Part shown: piece after piece, positions 49,161 to 58,152 of the stretch
Position numbering within the stretch: the stretch's first letter is position 1
Layout: every line of letters starts with the position of its first letter
Assembly: GCA_017302615.1 (NCBI GenBank)
Contig: JAFLDB010000011.1
Location: forward strand, 28,654 to 92,653
Length of the DNA stretch: 64,000 nucleotides
Reading direction: 5' to 3'
Source: Sphingomonadales bacterium
GTDB taxonomy: Bacteria; Pseudomonadota; Alphaproteobacteria; Sphingomonadales; Sphingomonadaceae
The notes under the pieces: generated by a model
The model's input: the letters and a program-made list of their open reading frames with translations, nothing else
Database searches by the model: none
Told to the model about the DNA's origin: nothing
Made by a program: the position numbers and the translations under genes

Positions 49161-50068
49161 GCCGCCTCGCCCGCGCCGCAAACTCGAGCCGCCGGGTGCT
49201 GGTGACACCCGAAGGCATTGCCATGCCGGTCACCCTGGCCAGCCGCGGCAGCCGTCTTGGGGCGCTGATGATCGACCTTATGATCATCACTGCGGCAATC
49301 ATTGTGCTGTTCGTGGTTCTGGCATTTGCCAAGCAGGGCGCCGACGCCGCGATGGGCGTCACGGACGAACCGGCCAGCAGCCCGGCTGGCCAGTTCCTCG
49401 AGATCGTGGCCATTCTGGCGATATTCGCGCTGCGCCACGGCTATTTCCTGATGTTCGAGCTGGGTCCACGCGGAGCCACGCCGGGCAAGCGGATGACCGG
49501 CCTCAGGATCGCCGCGCGCGACGGCAAGCGGCTGACGACCGAGATGGTGCTGGCGCGCAACCTGCTGCGCGATATCGAGCTGTTCCTGCCGATCGCGGCC
49601 ATGACAGCGGCGAGCTTTGCCGGCGGAGTGGCCAGCTGGACGATGGCGCTGTGGCTGCTGGTCTTTGCCCTGTTCCCGCTGTTCAACAAGGACCGGCTGC
49701 GCGCTGGTGACCTGATCGCCGGGACCTGGGTGCTGGAAGCACCCAAGACCAGTCTGGCCGCCGTCCTCTCAACCGGGCAGGCGGCCACCACCGGCACCAG
49801 CCGCACCACCGGCGTCGCCTATCGCTTCGGCGAGGAAGAGCTGGCGGTTTACGGCGAATACGAATTGCAGACCCTGGAACGCGTGCTGCGCGAGGACCGA
49901 CCCGAGGCCTTGGCCGCCGTGCAGGAGGCGATCTGCCGCAAGATCGGCTGGAACCCGGGCGCGGGCGATGAGCGCGCGTTTCTTGAGGCCTATTACACCC
50001 AGCTGCGCGCCCGGCTTGAATCCGGGATGCGGCTGGGCAAGCGCAAGGCCGACAAGTTTTCCGCCTAG
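49157..50068 (+). CDS. RDD-family membrane protein
   Basis: 303 residues. The RDD domain holds SRGSRLGALMIDLMIITAAIIVL, an Arg then Asp-Leu-Met pattern in the first membrane segment, ELGPRGATPGKRMTGLRIAARDGK and LLRDIELFLPI. Two more hydrophobic segments precede the C-terminal cytosolic helical region (EELAVYGEYELQTLERVLREDRPEAL). RDD proteins occur in Na+/H+ exchange or envelope roles, none proven for this type. It ends the MoxR module and overlaps the opposite gene by 4 bp. Confidence 0.92.
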   Translation: MSRLARAANSSRRVLVTPEGIAMPVTLASRGSRLGALMIDLMIITAAIIVLFVVLAFAKQGADAAMGVTDEPASSPAGQFLEIVAILAIFALRHGYFLMFELGPRGATPGKRMTGLRIAARDGKRLTTEMVLARNLLRDIELFLPIAAMTAASFAGGVASWTMALWLLVFALFPLFNKDRLRAGDLIAGTWVLEAPKTSLAAVLSTGQAATTGTSRTTGVAYRFGEEELAVYGEYELQTLERVLREDRPEALAAVQEAICRKIGWNPGAGDERAFLEAYYTQLRARLESGMRLGKRKADKFSA

Positions 50069-51195
50069 AGCACCGGCTCGATCTTGGGTGCAGCCTTGGT
50101 TTCGGCAGGTGCGGGTTCCGCCGCCGCAGGCTCCGCGGCCTTGGGCGGAGCTATTCCGCCGGGGCCATCCTCGCGGAAGATCGCCACTTCGCGCAGGCCC
50201 TCGCTATTGGCCCGGCCGCGGTACATGCCGGGCGTGTTGAACGAATAGACCGCCTGACCATCGGGGGTGACCACGATCACTCCGCCATCGCCGCCCATTT
50301 CGCCGAGCTCGGTCATGACAGTATCGGCGGCCACTTGCGCGCTTTCTCCGGCAAATCGCAGTCGCACGCAGATTTCGTGCGCCACGCCAAGCCGGATGAA
50401 ATACTCGCCCGTACCGGTGGCGGAAACCGCACAGGCCCGGTCATCGGCATAGGTGCCCGCACCGATCACCGGCGCATCGCCAATCCGGCCCCAGCGCTTG
50501 CCGGTGAGCCCGCCGGTCGAGGTGGCGGCGGCGACATGCCCGTTATTGTCCACCGCCACCGCGCCAACCGTGCCGAACTTGCCTTCCACGTCGAAGGCGG
50601 TCAGTTGCTGGCCCTTGAGCTTCTGCAACTGATCCCAGCGCTCCTGCGTATAGAAGTATGCAGGGTCGACCGCCTCGATTCCCGCCTCGCGGGCGAACTG
50701 TTCTGCCCCTTCGCCGGTCAGGAACACGTGCGGCCCCTTTTCCATCACTGCCCGCGCGGCGAGCACCGGGTTCTTGGTGCGGGTCAGACCGGCGACGGCC
50801 CCGGCTTTGCGGGTGCGGCCGTCCATGATCGCGGCGTCGAGCGAATTGGTCCCGTCCCAGGTGAACACCGCCCCGCGCCCGGCGTTGAAGCGCGGATCGT
50901 CCTCCAGCGTGGTCACGACGGCCACCACCGCATCCAGTGCCGAGCCGCCACGTTCCAGCACCGCGATCCCGGCGGCAAGGCCCCGGTCCAGCGCGGCGCG
51001 GTAGTCCGCTTCCTTTTCCGGCGTCATGGCATCGCGGCTCATGGTCCCGGCGCCGCCGTGGATGGCGATGGACCAACGCGCGGGCTTGGCCGGCTGAGCC
51101 TCGGCAGCGGCGTCCTGGGCCATGGCAGGCAGGGCGGGAAGCGACAGCGAAAGGGCGATACCGGCAAGAATCCGGCGGGTCAGGCTTGCATTCAT
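50065..51195 (-). CDS. isoaspartyl peptidase/L-asparaginase, periplasmic
   Basis: 376 residues with a signal peptide (MNASLTRRILAGIALSLSLPALPAMAQ). The N-terminal nucleophile hydrolase domain holds IAIHGGAGTMSRD, SALDAVVAVVTTLEDDPRFNAGRG and the self-cleavage site with catalytic Thr209 in FGTVGAVAVDNNGH, then GLTGKRWGRIGDAPVIGAGTY. It frees Asp or Asn from isoaspartyl or asparagine-containing substrates in the periplasm. The C-terminal ~30 residues are Ala/Pro/Glu/Lys-rich and outside the fold. A short spacer separates it from the divergent GNAT genes. Confidence 0.94.
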   Translation of the reverse strand: MNASLTRRILAGIALSLSLPALPAMAQDAAAEAQPAKPARWSIAIHGGAGTMSRDAMTPEKEADYRAALDRGLAAGIAVLERGGSALDAVVAVVTTLEDDPRFNAGRGAVFTWDGTNSLDAAIMDGRTRKAGAVAGLTRTKNPVLAARAVMEKGPHVFLTGEGAEQFAREAGIEAVDPAYFYTQERWDQLQKLKGQQLTAFDVEGKFGTVGAVAVDNNGHVAAATSTGGLTGKRWGRIGDAPVIGAGTYADDRACAVSATGTGEYFIRLGVAHEICVRLRFAGESAQVAADTVMTELGEMGGDGGVIVVTPDGQAVYSFNTPGMYRGRANSEGLREVAIFREDGPGGIAPPKAAEPAAAEPAPAETKAAPKIEPVL

Positions 51196-51221
51196 GGCCC
51201 TGACGATAGCAGAGAGCGGCC

Positions 51222-51686
51222 ATGGGGGAATATCTGATCCGCGAAGATGACCTGACCGGCGAGGCGATCGCCGAGCTGCTGCGCCTGCACCTCGACGAGA
51301 TGCACCAGTGGTCGCCGCCGGAAAGTGTCCATGCCATGCCGATCGAACGGTTGCGCCAACCGGACGTGACCTTCTATTCAGCCTGGCAGAGTGGGCGGCT
51401 GGCTGCTTGCGGCGCGATCAAGCATCTGGCGGACGATCATGGCGAGCTGAAATCGATGCGGGCCCACCCCGATTTCCGCGGCCGGGGCGCGGGCAAGGCG
51501 ATCCTGCATCATCTGATGGCGGTGGCCCGGGCGCGCGGCTATGACCGGCTTAGTCTGGAGACCGGCCGGCCCGATCCGTTCCTGCCCGCGCGCCGCCTCT
51601 ATGAATCGCACGGCTTTGCCGAATGCCCGCCGTTCGGAGACTATGTCGCCGATGACTTCTCGATCTGCATGACAAGGACGCTGTAA
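51222..51686 (+). CDS. GNAT-family N-acetyltransferase
   Basis: A 154-residue acetyl-CoA-dependent acetyltransferase. The CoA site is HPDFRGRGAGKAILHHLMAVARARGY (pyrophosphate loop R-G-x-G-x-G near residues 85-95). FRLYESHGF-type C-terminal block reads ARRLYESHGFAECPPFGDY. Closest in look to YsnE/PsnE-like N-acetyltransferases. It overlaps the next GNAT gene (TAATG). The acceptor is unknown. Confidence 0.9.
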   Translation: MGEYLIREDDLTGEAIAELLRLHLDEMHQWSPPESVHAMPIERLRQPDVTFYSAWQSGRLAACGAIKHLADDHGELKSMRAHPDFRGRGAGKAILHHLMAVARARGYDRLSLETGRPDPFLPARRLYESHGFAECPPFGDYVADDFSICMTRTL

Positions 51687-52195
51687 TGCTGCGTGCTGCC
51701 GTCGAAGCCGATATTCCGGCAATCTCGCAGCTTGCGACCGAGGCGTTCGTCGCCAAGTTCGGCCATCTCTATCGCCAGGAAGACCTGGCCGCGTTTCTGG
51801 ACGAGAGCCTGTCCGAACCGGCGATTGCGGCAGAGCTGGCCAACCCGGCGCGGGTCTATCAGCTGGCCGAGGGGCCGGACGGGCTGCTGGGCTATTGCAA
51901 GATCGGGCTGACCTGCGGCTTTCCCGATCATGCCCGCGGCCAGCGCGTGATGGAGCTGAAGCAGCTCTATACCGCGCCCGACGCCACCGGGCAGGGTATC
52001 GGCGCGGCGTTGATGGACTGGGCAATGGCGCAGTTCGCTGCCCGCGGCGCGGACGAGGTGCAGATCTCGGTCTATGCCGAAAACCACGGCGCGCACCGCT
52101 TCTATGCTCGCTACGGGTTCGAAAAGGTGGCCGACATCACGTTCCGGGTGGGCGATCACATAGATCCCGAATTCCTGTTTGCCCGGCTGTTCTGA
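51686..52195 (+). CDS. GNAT-family N-acetyltransferase
   Basis: A 169-residue acetyltransferase with YTAPDATGQGIGAALMDWAMAQF (CoA loop Q-x-x-G-x-G/A) and YAENHGAHRFYARYGFEKVADITF at the C-terminus. The N-terminus (MLRAAVEADIPAISQLATEAF) looks like members that act on small molecules or peptides. Its start overlaps the preceding acetyltransferase stop, so the two are coupled. Acceptor unknown. Confidence 0.9.
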   Translation: MLRAAVEADIPAISQLATEAFVAKFGHLYRQEDLAAFLDESLSEPAIAAELANPARVYQLAEGPDGLLGYCKIGLTCGFPDHARGQRVMELKQLYTAPDATGQGIGAALMDWAMAQFAARGADEVQISVYAENHGAHRFYARYGFEKVADITFRVGDHIDPEFLFARLF

Positions 52196-52262
52196 GAAAA
52201 ATCCCTGAAATTTGATTTAGGTGGTTTACCGCGCCGTGCACCGGGCCTAGCGGCCGTGGACG

Positions 52263-52631
52263 ATGAGCGTCCTGCGCCGCCTGAACCCGGTCTTTGTCCT
52301 GCTGCTGCTGGTGGCAACACTGGGGCTGCGTCTGGCGATCCCGGCCGGTTACATGCCGGTCGCGGACGAGCACGGCATCCGGGTGCAGATCTGCAGCGGC
52401 GCCGGTACGACCTGGGTCGAGCTTGACCCGGGTACGTCCGGGCAGGACCAGCCCCGCGATCCGTGTCCCTATGGATTGGCGATGGGCGCGGCGCTGGATG
52501 TGCCGCAGCTGCCGGTGCTGGCAGAGGCTGCCGCTTTTGCCGAGCCGGTCTGGCCCGGTCTGATCCCGGCACGGCTGGTGGCCGCTCGTTCGCTGCGTCC
52601 TCCTGCCAGAGGGCCGCCCGCTTTCGCCTGA
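52263..52631 (+). CDS. DUF2946-like protein upstream of a copper-type receptor
   Basis: 122 residues. A membrane segment or uncleaved signal lies near 8-27 (NPVFVLLLLVATLGLRLAI), followed by AGYMPVADEHGIRVQICSG and PCPYGLAMGAALDVPQLPVL. The C-terminus is Pro/Arg-rich (RPPARGPPAFA). The motifs fit DUF2946, a family usually found beside TonB-dependent copper receptors. Cys residues in QICSG and DPCPYG might bind copper; this is unproven. The receptor follows 42 bp downstream, so the pair is probably co-expressed. Confidence 0.8.
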   Translation: MSVLRRLNPVFVLLLLVATLGLRLAIPAGYMPVADEHGIRVQICSGAGTTWVELDPGTSGQDQPRDPCPYGLAMGAALDVPQLPVLAEAAAFAEPVWPGLIPARLVAARSLRPPARGPPAFA

Positions 52632-52673
52632 TTGCCGTTCGTTTCCCAACGCAATTCAAGCGAAAGTATTGTC

Positions 52674-54749
52674 ATGTCCTATCGTCTGCTGGGCAGCGCC
52701 GCCGCGCTGCCGTTCCTGCTGGCCGCGCCTCCCGCGCTGGCCGAAGAAGCTGAACCTGCCGCACCGCTGACCGACACCATCGTCGTCAGCGGCCAGCGCC
52801 TTTCCACTCCGCTCGATAGCCGGACCGATCCGGTTTCCGGCCATGCCAGCGCGCCCGATGCGGCCGCTCTTGCTGCCCGGCTGCCCGGTGCAGCCCTGAT
52901 CAACAACGGGGGCATTTCGGGTCAGGTCCAGTATCGCGGCCTGTTTTCCGATCGGCTGGCGATCCGCGTCGGCGGGCAATCGTTCCAGACCGGTGGTCCC
53001 AACGCGATGGACCCGCCGCTGCACTATGCTCCGGCAATCCTGCTCGAATCGATCAGCGTCAGCCGCGGAGCTGCCCCGGTCAGCGAAGGTCCGGGGATGG
53101 GTGCGATGGTCGATGCCCGGCTGAAGTCGGTCGATTTCGACACCGGGCCGGATCTTGCGCCAGTGGCCAGTCTCGCCACCAGTTATCGCAGCGCCGACGA
53201 GGGCTTTGCCGCCGGCGGCGTGGTGGGTCTCGCCAGTGAGCGCACCCGGATCAATCTGATCGCATCGTGGGAAGAAGGCGGGGACTATCGCATTCCCCGC
53301 GGCCGGGCGCGCGATACCGGCTATGACCGGGTGACCTATGGCCTGTCGGCCGGCTTCCGCACCGGCGGCAACCGTTTGTCGCTGGACTATCGCCGGCAGG
53401 AAACCGGACCGAGCGGCAATCCGCCTTTCGCGATGGATATCGACTATTTCCACACCGATTTCGTCCGGGCCGGCTTCGACGGCAAGATCGGCACCCTGCC
53501 GTTCGACCTGACGCTGGGCTTCACCGATGTGCGCCACGGGATGAACAATTACGCCCTGCGCCCGCCACCGGCTTCGCCGGCCCAGTACCGTTATTCCTAT
53601 GCCGAAGCGCAGACCTTTACCGGAACCGCGCGGCTGGGGATCGGGCCGGTGCGGATCGGGGTCGATGGCATGACGATCGACCGTCTGGTCAACATTACCA
53701 ATCCGAACAACCCCGCCTTTGTCATCGGCTCGCTGGAGAACGTCCGGCAGTGGCGGATCGGCGCCTTTGCCGAAACGCGGTTCGATCTGGGTGGCTGGCA
53801 GGCCGATCTGGGTGCGCGGATCGACCGGCACGAAGGACGGATGGCCAATCCGCTGGTCGGCGCGGCGGTTCCGGCGATGATCGCCAACCTGGCCGCCGCG
53901 ACGGCCACCGGCAATGCGCCGCGCCGCGACACCACCTGGGATGCGGTACTGCGGATCTGGCGCGAGGACGGCGCGGTGCGGCCGCGCCTGGTCCTGGCCC
54001 GCAAGACCCGCGTGCCGAACGCGGTGGAGCGGTTCAGCTGGCTGCCGACCGAGGCCAGCGGGGGGCTGGCCGATGGTAACATCTATATCGGCCGCCAGAG
54101 CCTGAAGCCCGAAGTCAGCTGGTCGGCCGAGGCCGGGGTCGATGTGATCGCCGGGCCGGTCACATTCCGTCCATCGCTGTTCTATCGCCGGATCGACCAT
54201 TACGTTCAGGGTACGCCGGTTCCCGCAACCATGCCGGCGCAGATCGCGATCGCGACGATGAACGGGGATGCCACCCCGCTGATCGCCACCAATGTCGATG
54301 CCGAGCTGTACGGCTTCGATGCCGATCTGACCTGGCAGATCGTACCGCAGGTGCGGCTGGACGGGACGGTCAGCTATGTCCGGGGCAAGCGCCGCGACAT
54401 TGCCGACAACCTTTACCGGATCGCGCCACTGAACGGGCGCTTGGCGCTGACCTGGGATACCGGCACCTGGTCACTCAGCGGCGAAGTGATCGGCGCGGCG
54501 CGGCAGAACAAGGTTTCTGCCACCAATGGTGAGGCGGCCAGCCCGGGCTGGGTCGCGGCCAACCTGTGGTTCGGCGTCGATCTGGGCGGGGCAATCACGC
54601 TCAGCGGCGGGGTCGAGAACCTGTTCGATCGGCGCTATGCCGATCATCTTGCCGGCCGCAACCGGGTGCCGCTGTCCGATGTTGCAGTGGGGGACAAGCT
54701 CCCCGCGCCGGGGCGCAGCCTGTTCGTGCGGGTGGGCATCGATTTCTGA
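52674..54749 (+). CDS. TonB-dependent receptor, probable copper type
   Basis: A 691-residue outer-membrane receptor with a signal peptide ([19 protein letters not shown]), TonB box DTIVVSG, plug domain (about 50-170) with [22 protein letters not shown] and the ANALOGOUS copper-receptor element [16 protein letters not shown], then a beta barrel ending VRVGIDF with terminal Phe. The NAMDPPL pattern is that of copper receptors (OprC/NosA type). It follows a DUF2946 gene, also linked with copper. Metal specificity is inferred. Confidence 0.88.
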   Translation: MSYRLLGSAAALPFLLAAPPALAEEAEPAAPLTDTIVVSGQRLSTPLDSRTDPVSGHASAPDAAALAARLPGAALINNGGISGQVQYRGLFSDRLAIRVGGQSFQTGGPNAMDPPLHYAPAILLESISVSRGAAPVSEGPGMGAMVDARLKSVDFDTGPDLAPVASLATSYRSADEGFAAGGVVGLASERTRINLIASWEEGGDYRIPRGRARDTGYDRVTYGLSAGFRTGGNRLSLDYRRQETGPSGNPPFAMDIDYFHTDFVRAGFDGKIGTLPFDLTLGFTDVRHGMNNYALRPPPASPAQYRYSYAEAQTFTGTARLGIGPVRIGVDGMTIDRLVNITNPNNPAFVIGSLENVRQWRIGAFAETRFDLGGWQADLGARIDRHEGRMANPLVGAAVPAMIANLAAATATGNAPRRDTTWDAVLRIWREDGAVRPRLVLARKTRVPNAVERFSWLPTEASGGLADGNIYIGRQSLKPEVSWSAEAGVDVIAGPVTFRPSLFYRRIDHYVQGTPVPATMPAQIAIATMNGDATPLIATNVDAELYGFDADLTWQIVPQVRLDGTVSYVRGKRRDIADNLYRIAPLNGRLALTWDTGTWSLSGEVIGAARQNKVSATNGEAASPGWVAANLWFGVDLGGAITLSGGVENLFDRRYADHLAGRNRVPLSDVAVGDKLPAPGRSLFVRVGIDF

Positions 54750-54805
54750 TGCCCTTTGGGGCGGGCGGGGTTTGCTCCGCCCGCTCCATCACCTATATGC
54801 CGGCC

Positions 54806-55945
54806 ATGTCCTCGATCAGACCCTGGCGCGATATCGCGCGGCGCACGTCCCGGCAGATCATGGTGGGCTCGGTCCCGGTGGGGGGCAATGCGCCGATCAC
54901 GGTCCAGACCATGACCAACACGCTCACTTCCGATGCCGTGGCGACGATCGACCAGATCCGCCGCTGCGAAGAGGCCGGGGCCGACATCATCCGCGTATCC
55001 TGCCCGGATGAGGACAGCACCGCCGCTTTCGCCAAGATCGCCAGGGCCGCCCGGGTGCCGTTGGTGGCGGACATCCATTTCCACTACAAGCGCGCGCTGG
55101 AAGCCGCCGATGCGGGCGCGGCGTGCCTGCGGATCAATCCCGGCAATATCGGCTCGAGCGAGCGCGTGGCCGAAGTGGTCCGTGCGGCCAAGGCCAATGG
55201 CTGCGCGATCCGGATCGGCGTGAATGCCGGCAGCCTGGAAAAGGACCTGCTGGAAAAGTACGGCGAGCCTTGCCCCGATGCGCTGGTGGAAAGCGCGCTC
55301 GATCACATCAAGCTGCTGCAGGACCACGATTTCCACGAATACAAGGTGGCGGTGAAGGCCAGTGACGTGTTCCTTGCCGTGGCCGCCTATGCCCAGCTGG
55401 CCGATGCGGTCGATTGCCCGCTGCATCTGGGCATTACCGAGGCCGGCGGGCTGATCGGCGGTACGGTCAAGTCTGCGATCGGGATCGGCAACCTGCTGTG
55501 GGCCGGGATCGGCGATACGATCCGCGTCAGCCTTTCGGCCGAACCGGAAGAGGAAGTGCGGGTCGGCTATGAAATCCTCAAGAGCCTTGGCCTGCGCACC
55601 CGGGGCGTGCGGATCGTTTCCTGCCCAAGCTGCGCGCGGCAGGGCTTCGACGTGATCCGCACGGTCGAGCGGCTGGAAGAGGCGCTGGGCCACATCAAGA
55701 CCCCGATGAGCGTGTCGGTGCTGGGCTGCGTCGTCAACGGTCCCGGCGAAGCGCGCGAGACCGACATCGGTATAACCGGCGGCGGCAACGGCAAGCACAT
55801 GGTCTACCTGTCGGGTGTGACCGACCATCACGTCCAGGACGATGCGATGATTGCCCATATCGTCGAACTGGTCGAGGCAAAGGCGGCCGAGATCGAGGCG
55901 GGCACCTCGGTCAGCATGGATAGCCTGCACGGCAAGGCGGCCTAA
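54806..55945 (+). CDS. ispG: 4-hydroxy-3-methylbut-2-en-1-yl diphosphate synthase
   Basis: The penultimate step of the MEP isoprenoid pathway: an iron-sulfur enzyme converting MEcPP to HMBPP. 379 residues. [21 protein letters not shown] and [18 protein letters not shown] are the TIM-barrel N-terminus; the 4Fe-4S ligands lie in [12 protein letters not shown] (two Cys) and [19 protein letters not shown] (third Cys and Glu). ATG 54806 gives the usual [11 protein letters not shown] start; 54797 is an in-frame alternative. No nearby MEP genes. Confidence 0.95.
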   Translation: MSSIRPWRDIARRTSRQIMVGSVPVGGNAPITVQTMTNTLTSDAVATIDQIRRCEEAGADIIRVSCPDEDSTAAFAKIARAARVPLVADIHFHYKRALEAADAGAACLRINPGNIGSSERVAEVVRAAKANGCAIRIGVNAGSLEKDLLEKYGEPCPDALVESALDHIKLLQDHDFHEYKVAVKASDVFLAVAAYAQLADAVDCPLHLGITEAGGLIGGTVKSAIGIGNLLWAGIGDTIRVSLSAEPEEEVRVGYEILKSLGLRTRGVRIVSCPSCARQGFDVIRTVERLEEALGHIKTPMSVSVLGCVVNGPGEARETDIGITGGGNGKHMVYLSGVTDHHVQDDAMIAHIVELVEAKAAEIEAGTSVSMDSLHGKAA

Positions 55946-55983
55946 TCAATCGGTAACCCCTTGGCGCTAAACTGCTTGGCGTC

Positions 55984-56481
55984 ATGAACCGCCTTTACGT
56001 CATCGCACTTGCCGCCATCGGCATCATGAGCATGGTCGCGGCCTTTCTGGCCCCGGGCGTGAAGAGCGAGCCGGTGCCCGTCGCGACCGCTTCCGGCAAG
56101 GCGGCGAGTGATCCCAGTGTGCTGACCCTGACCCGTAACGGTTCCGGCCAGTTCACCCTGCCTGCCCTGGTCAACGGCAGCGACATGACCTTCCTGGTCG
56201 ATACCGGGGCCGATCTGGTCGCCCTGACCGAGTCCGATGCCGAGGCCCTGGGCATCATGCCGGCCGAGGAGGAATTCCAGCCGGTGCTGCAGACCGCTTC
56301 GGGTGTCGGCTATGGCGCGCCGGTGGTCCTGTCCGAAGTGGAAGTGGCCGGGCACACCTTCAGCGATGTGGACGCAGTGGTGGTCAGGGATCTTGGCACC
56401 AACCTGCTCGGCCAGTCGCTGTTGCGCCAGCTCGGCTCGGTCGAGCTGAAGGGCGACAAGATGGTGATCCGGGCCCGCTGA
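55984..56481 (+). CDS. retropepsin-like aspartic protease (TIGR02281 type)
   Basis: 165 residues. An N-terminal membrane anchor (YVIALAAIGIMSMVAAFLAPG) precedes a retropepsin-like domain with the catalytic FLVDTGADLVAL (Asp-Thr-Gly) and LGTNLLGQSLLRQLGSVEL near the end, as in the clan AA family. The active form should be a dimer in the periplasm, held by the anchor. Sphingomonads usually have one such gene. The GNAT gene follows 37 bp later. Substrates are unknown. Confidence 0.92.
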   Translation: MNRLYVIALAAIGIMSMVAAFLAPGVKSEPVPVATASGKAASDPSVLTLTRNGSGQFTLPALVNGSDMTFLVDTGADLVALTESDAEALGIMPAEEEFQPVLQTASGVGYGAPVVLSEVEVAGHTFSDVDAVVVRDLGTNLLGQSLLRQLGSVELKGDKMVIRAR

Positions 56482-56518
56482 CCCTTGCTTGCCGGTCCGC
56501 ATCGGCTAGGTGCGAACC

Positions 56519-57004
56519 ATGACCCTGACCATCCGACCCGCCACGCCCAGCGACCTGCCGCTGATCGCCCAGCTGATCCGCGATCTGGCCGAGTACGAGA
56601 AGCTGGCCCACGAAGTGCGCTTTGACGAAGCGGTCCTGCAGGCCAAGCTGTTCGGCGCGCGGCCCTATGCCGAAGTGGTGATCGGGGAGCTGGATGGAAC
56701 GCCGCAGGGCTTTGCGCTGTTCTTTCACAACTTCTCGACCTTCGAAGGACGCCCCGGGATCTATCTGGAGGACCTGTTCGTCCGGCCTGCGGCGCGTGGG
56801 GCCGGGCTGGGCAAGGCCTTGCTGTCCCACCTGGCGGCCCTGGCGATCGAGCGGGACTGCGCGCGGCTGGAATGGTCGGTGCTCGATTGGAACGAGCCGG
56901 CCATCGGATTCTACCGCAGGCTTGGCGCCCGGTTGATGGACGAGTGGACGGTTATGCGGGTTGATGGCGCTGAATTGGCTCAACTCGGCGCAGGTGCGCG
57001 TTAA
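56519..57004 (+). CDS. GNAT-family N-acetyltransferase (diamine type)
   Basis: A 161-residue enzyme. LEDLFVRPAARGAGLGKALLSHLA is the CoA loop (R-G-x-G-x-G/A), and WSVLDWNEPAIGFYRRLGARLMDEWTVMRVDGAEL is the typical end of the spermidine/diamine (SSAT) branch. It probably acetylates a polyamine or related amine. Start ATG 56519 follows a GTG at 56510. The gene closes the run from ispG. Confidence 0.92.
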   Translation: MTLTIRPATPSDLPLIAQLIRDLAEYEKLAHEVRFDEAVLQAKLFGARPYAEVVIGELDGTPQGFALFFHNFSTFEGRPGIYLEDLFVRPAARGAGLGKALLSHLAALAIERDCARLEWSVLDWNEPAIGFYRRLGARLMDEWTVMRVDGAELAQLGAGAR

Positions 57005-57070
57005 TCCGCCGAAATTGCCTTCGCGACTCGTTAAGCGCGCGGTTAGTGATCCCTCGTTATGACTGGGGAC

Positions 57071-57784
57071 ATGAATCGTCGTAACCTGATCCTTGGCGGT
57101 CTGGCTGCGGGTGCCGCGCTTTCCTGGCCGGCACGTGCTTTGGCGCGGGCCGCGCAGGAAGGTTCGCTCGTCACCGATTTCGACAAGGCGTTCGGGCTTG
57201 AAGCCGTCCCGCCGGCGGCTGTTCCGGCCGAGCCGGCCCTGCCGATGGTGGCACAGCCGAACCCTGCCTACGATGCCCGCCTGGTCGGCATCGCCAAGCG
57301 TGAACTGGAACGCGCCGGAGCGCAGGTGTGGCGCCGCGACATTGTCGGGATTGCCGATTTCGCCCGCGCCTCGACCCTGCCGCGGTTTCACTTCGTCAAT
57401 ATCGAGAACGGCACGATCCGCTCGTTCCACGTCACCCACGGGCGCGGATCGGATCCGGCTCATTCCGGCTTCCTCCAGCAATTTTCCAATGTTCCCGGCT
57501 CGGAAGCCACCTCGCGCGGGGCCTATCTCACCGCCGAATGGTACAAGGGCAAGTACGGCACCTCGATCCGTCTGCTTGGCCTCGATCCGGACAATGCCAC
57601 CGCGCTGGAACGGGCCATCGTGATGCACCCGGCCAATTACGCCTCGGCCGAACACCTGCAACGCTTCGGCAAGCTGGGGCGGAGCGAGGGCTGCTTTGCC
57701 ATGGGGCCGGAAAACTTCAACGAGGCGCTGTGGAACCTGTCCGGCGGGCGCCTGCTGTTTGCCGACCGGATCGGCGACGCCTGA
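57071..57784 (+). CDS. YkuD_2-type L,D-transpeptidase-like protein (Tat-type signal)
   Basis: 237 residues. MNRRNLILGGLAAGAALSWPARALA resembles a twin-arginine signal. The catalytic domain holds NIENGTIRSFHVTHGRGSD, GAYLTAEWYKGKYGTSIRLLGLD and the Cys site GRSEGCFAMGPENF. This murein L,D-transpeptidase-like group (PF13645) would make or trim 3-3 cross-links in peptidoglycan. ATG 57071 gives the Tat signal; ATG 57059 is in frame. The next small membrane protein starts 2 bp after the stop. Confidence 0.9.
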   Translation: MNRRNLILGGLAAGAALSWPARALARAAQEGSLVTDFDKAFGLEAVPPAAVPAEPALPMVAQPNPAYDARLVGIAKRELERAGAQVWRRDIVGIADFARASTLPRFHFVNIENGTIRSFHVTHGRGSDPAHSGFLQQFSNVPGSEATSRGAYLTAEWYKGKYGTSIRLLGLDPDNATALERAIVMHPANYASAEHLQRFGKLGRSEGCFAMGPENFNEALWNLSGGRLLFADRIGDA

Positions 57785-57785
57785 C

Positions 57786-58145
57786 TTGGATCAGCGCAAA
57801 TCCCGTCGCACCCTGATCGGGGTGATCCTGTTCGGCCTGCTGCTGCTGGCGTCCCCCCTGCTGTGGCAGGTCTGGACCGCGTCGACCGAGCTTGACGGCA
57901 AGAGCCAGGTGTTCGACGTCGCCTCGCCCAGGCCGCTCAGCGCGGTGCTGGCCTGCCTGGTCAAGCGGCCGACTGGTGGCCTTTCGCTCAGCATCGTCAG
58001 CCCGAACCATTTTGCCGACAACACGCGGGGGCTGGTGGTGCGGATTGAACCTCGCGGGCAAGGCTCGCGCCTCAGGGCCTGGATGCCTGAGGGCGTTGAT
58101 CTTTCGGCCGGAGAGCGGGCGCAGCTTGAAAGCTGCGCCGCCTGA
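57786..58145 (+). CDS. small membrane-anchored protein of unknown function
   Basis: About 119 residues from a TTG start at 57786 (the upstream in-frame codons overlap the transpeptidase gene). One membrane segment at about 10-27 (RTLIGVILFGLLLLASPLLW) then a periplasmic part with SKVFDVASPRPL-like sequence (QVFDVASPRPLSAVLACLV), a beta-rich GLSLSIVSPNHFADNTRGLVV and a Cys near the C-terminus. I recognise no family. It begins 1 bp after the transpeptidase stop, so it is probably translated with it and may be its partner. Confidence 0.6.
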   Translation: MDQRKSRRTLIGVILFGLLLLASPLLWQVWTASTELDGKSQVFDVASPRPLSAVLACLVKRPTGGLSLSIVSPNHFADNTRGLVVRIEPRGQGSRLRAWMPEGVDLSAGERAQLESCAA

Positions 58146-58152
58146 CTTCCGT

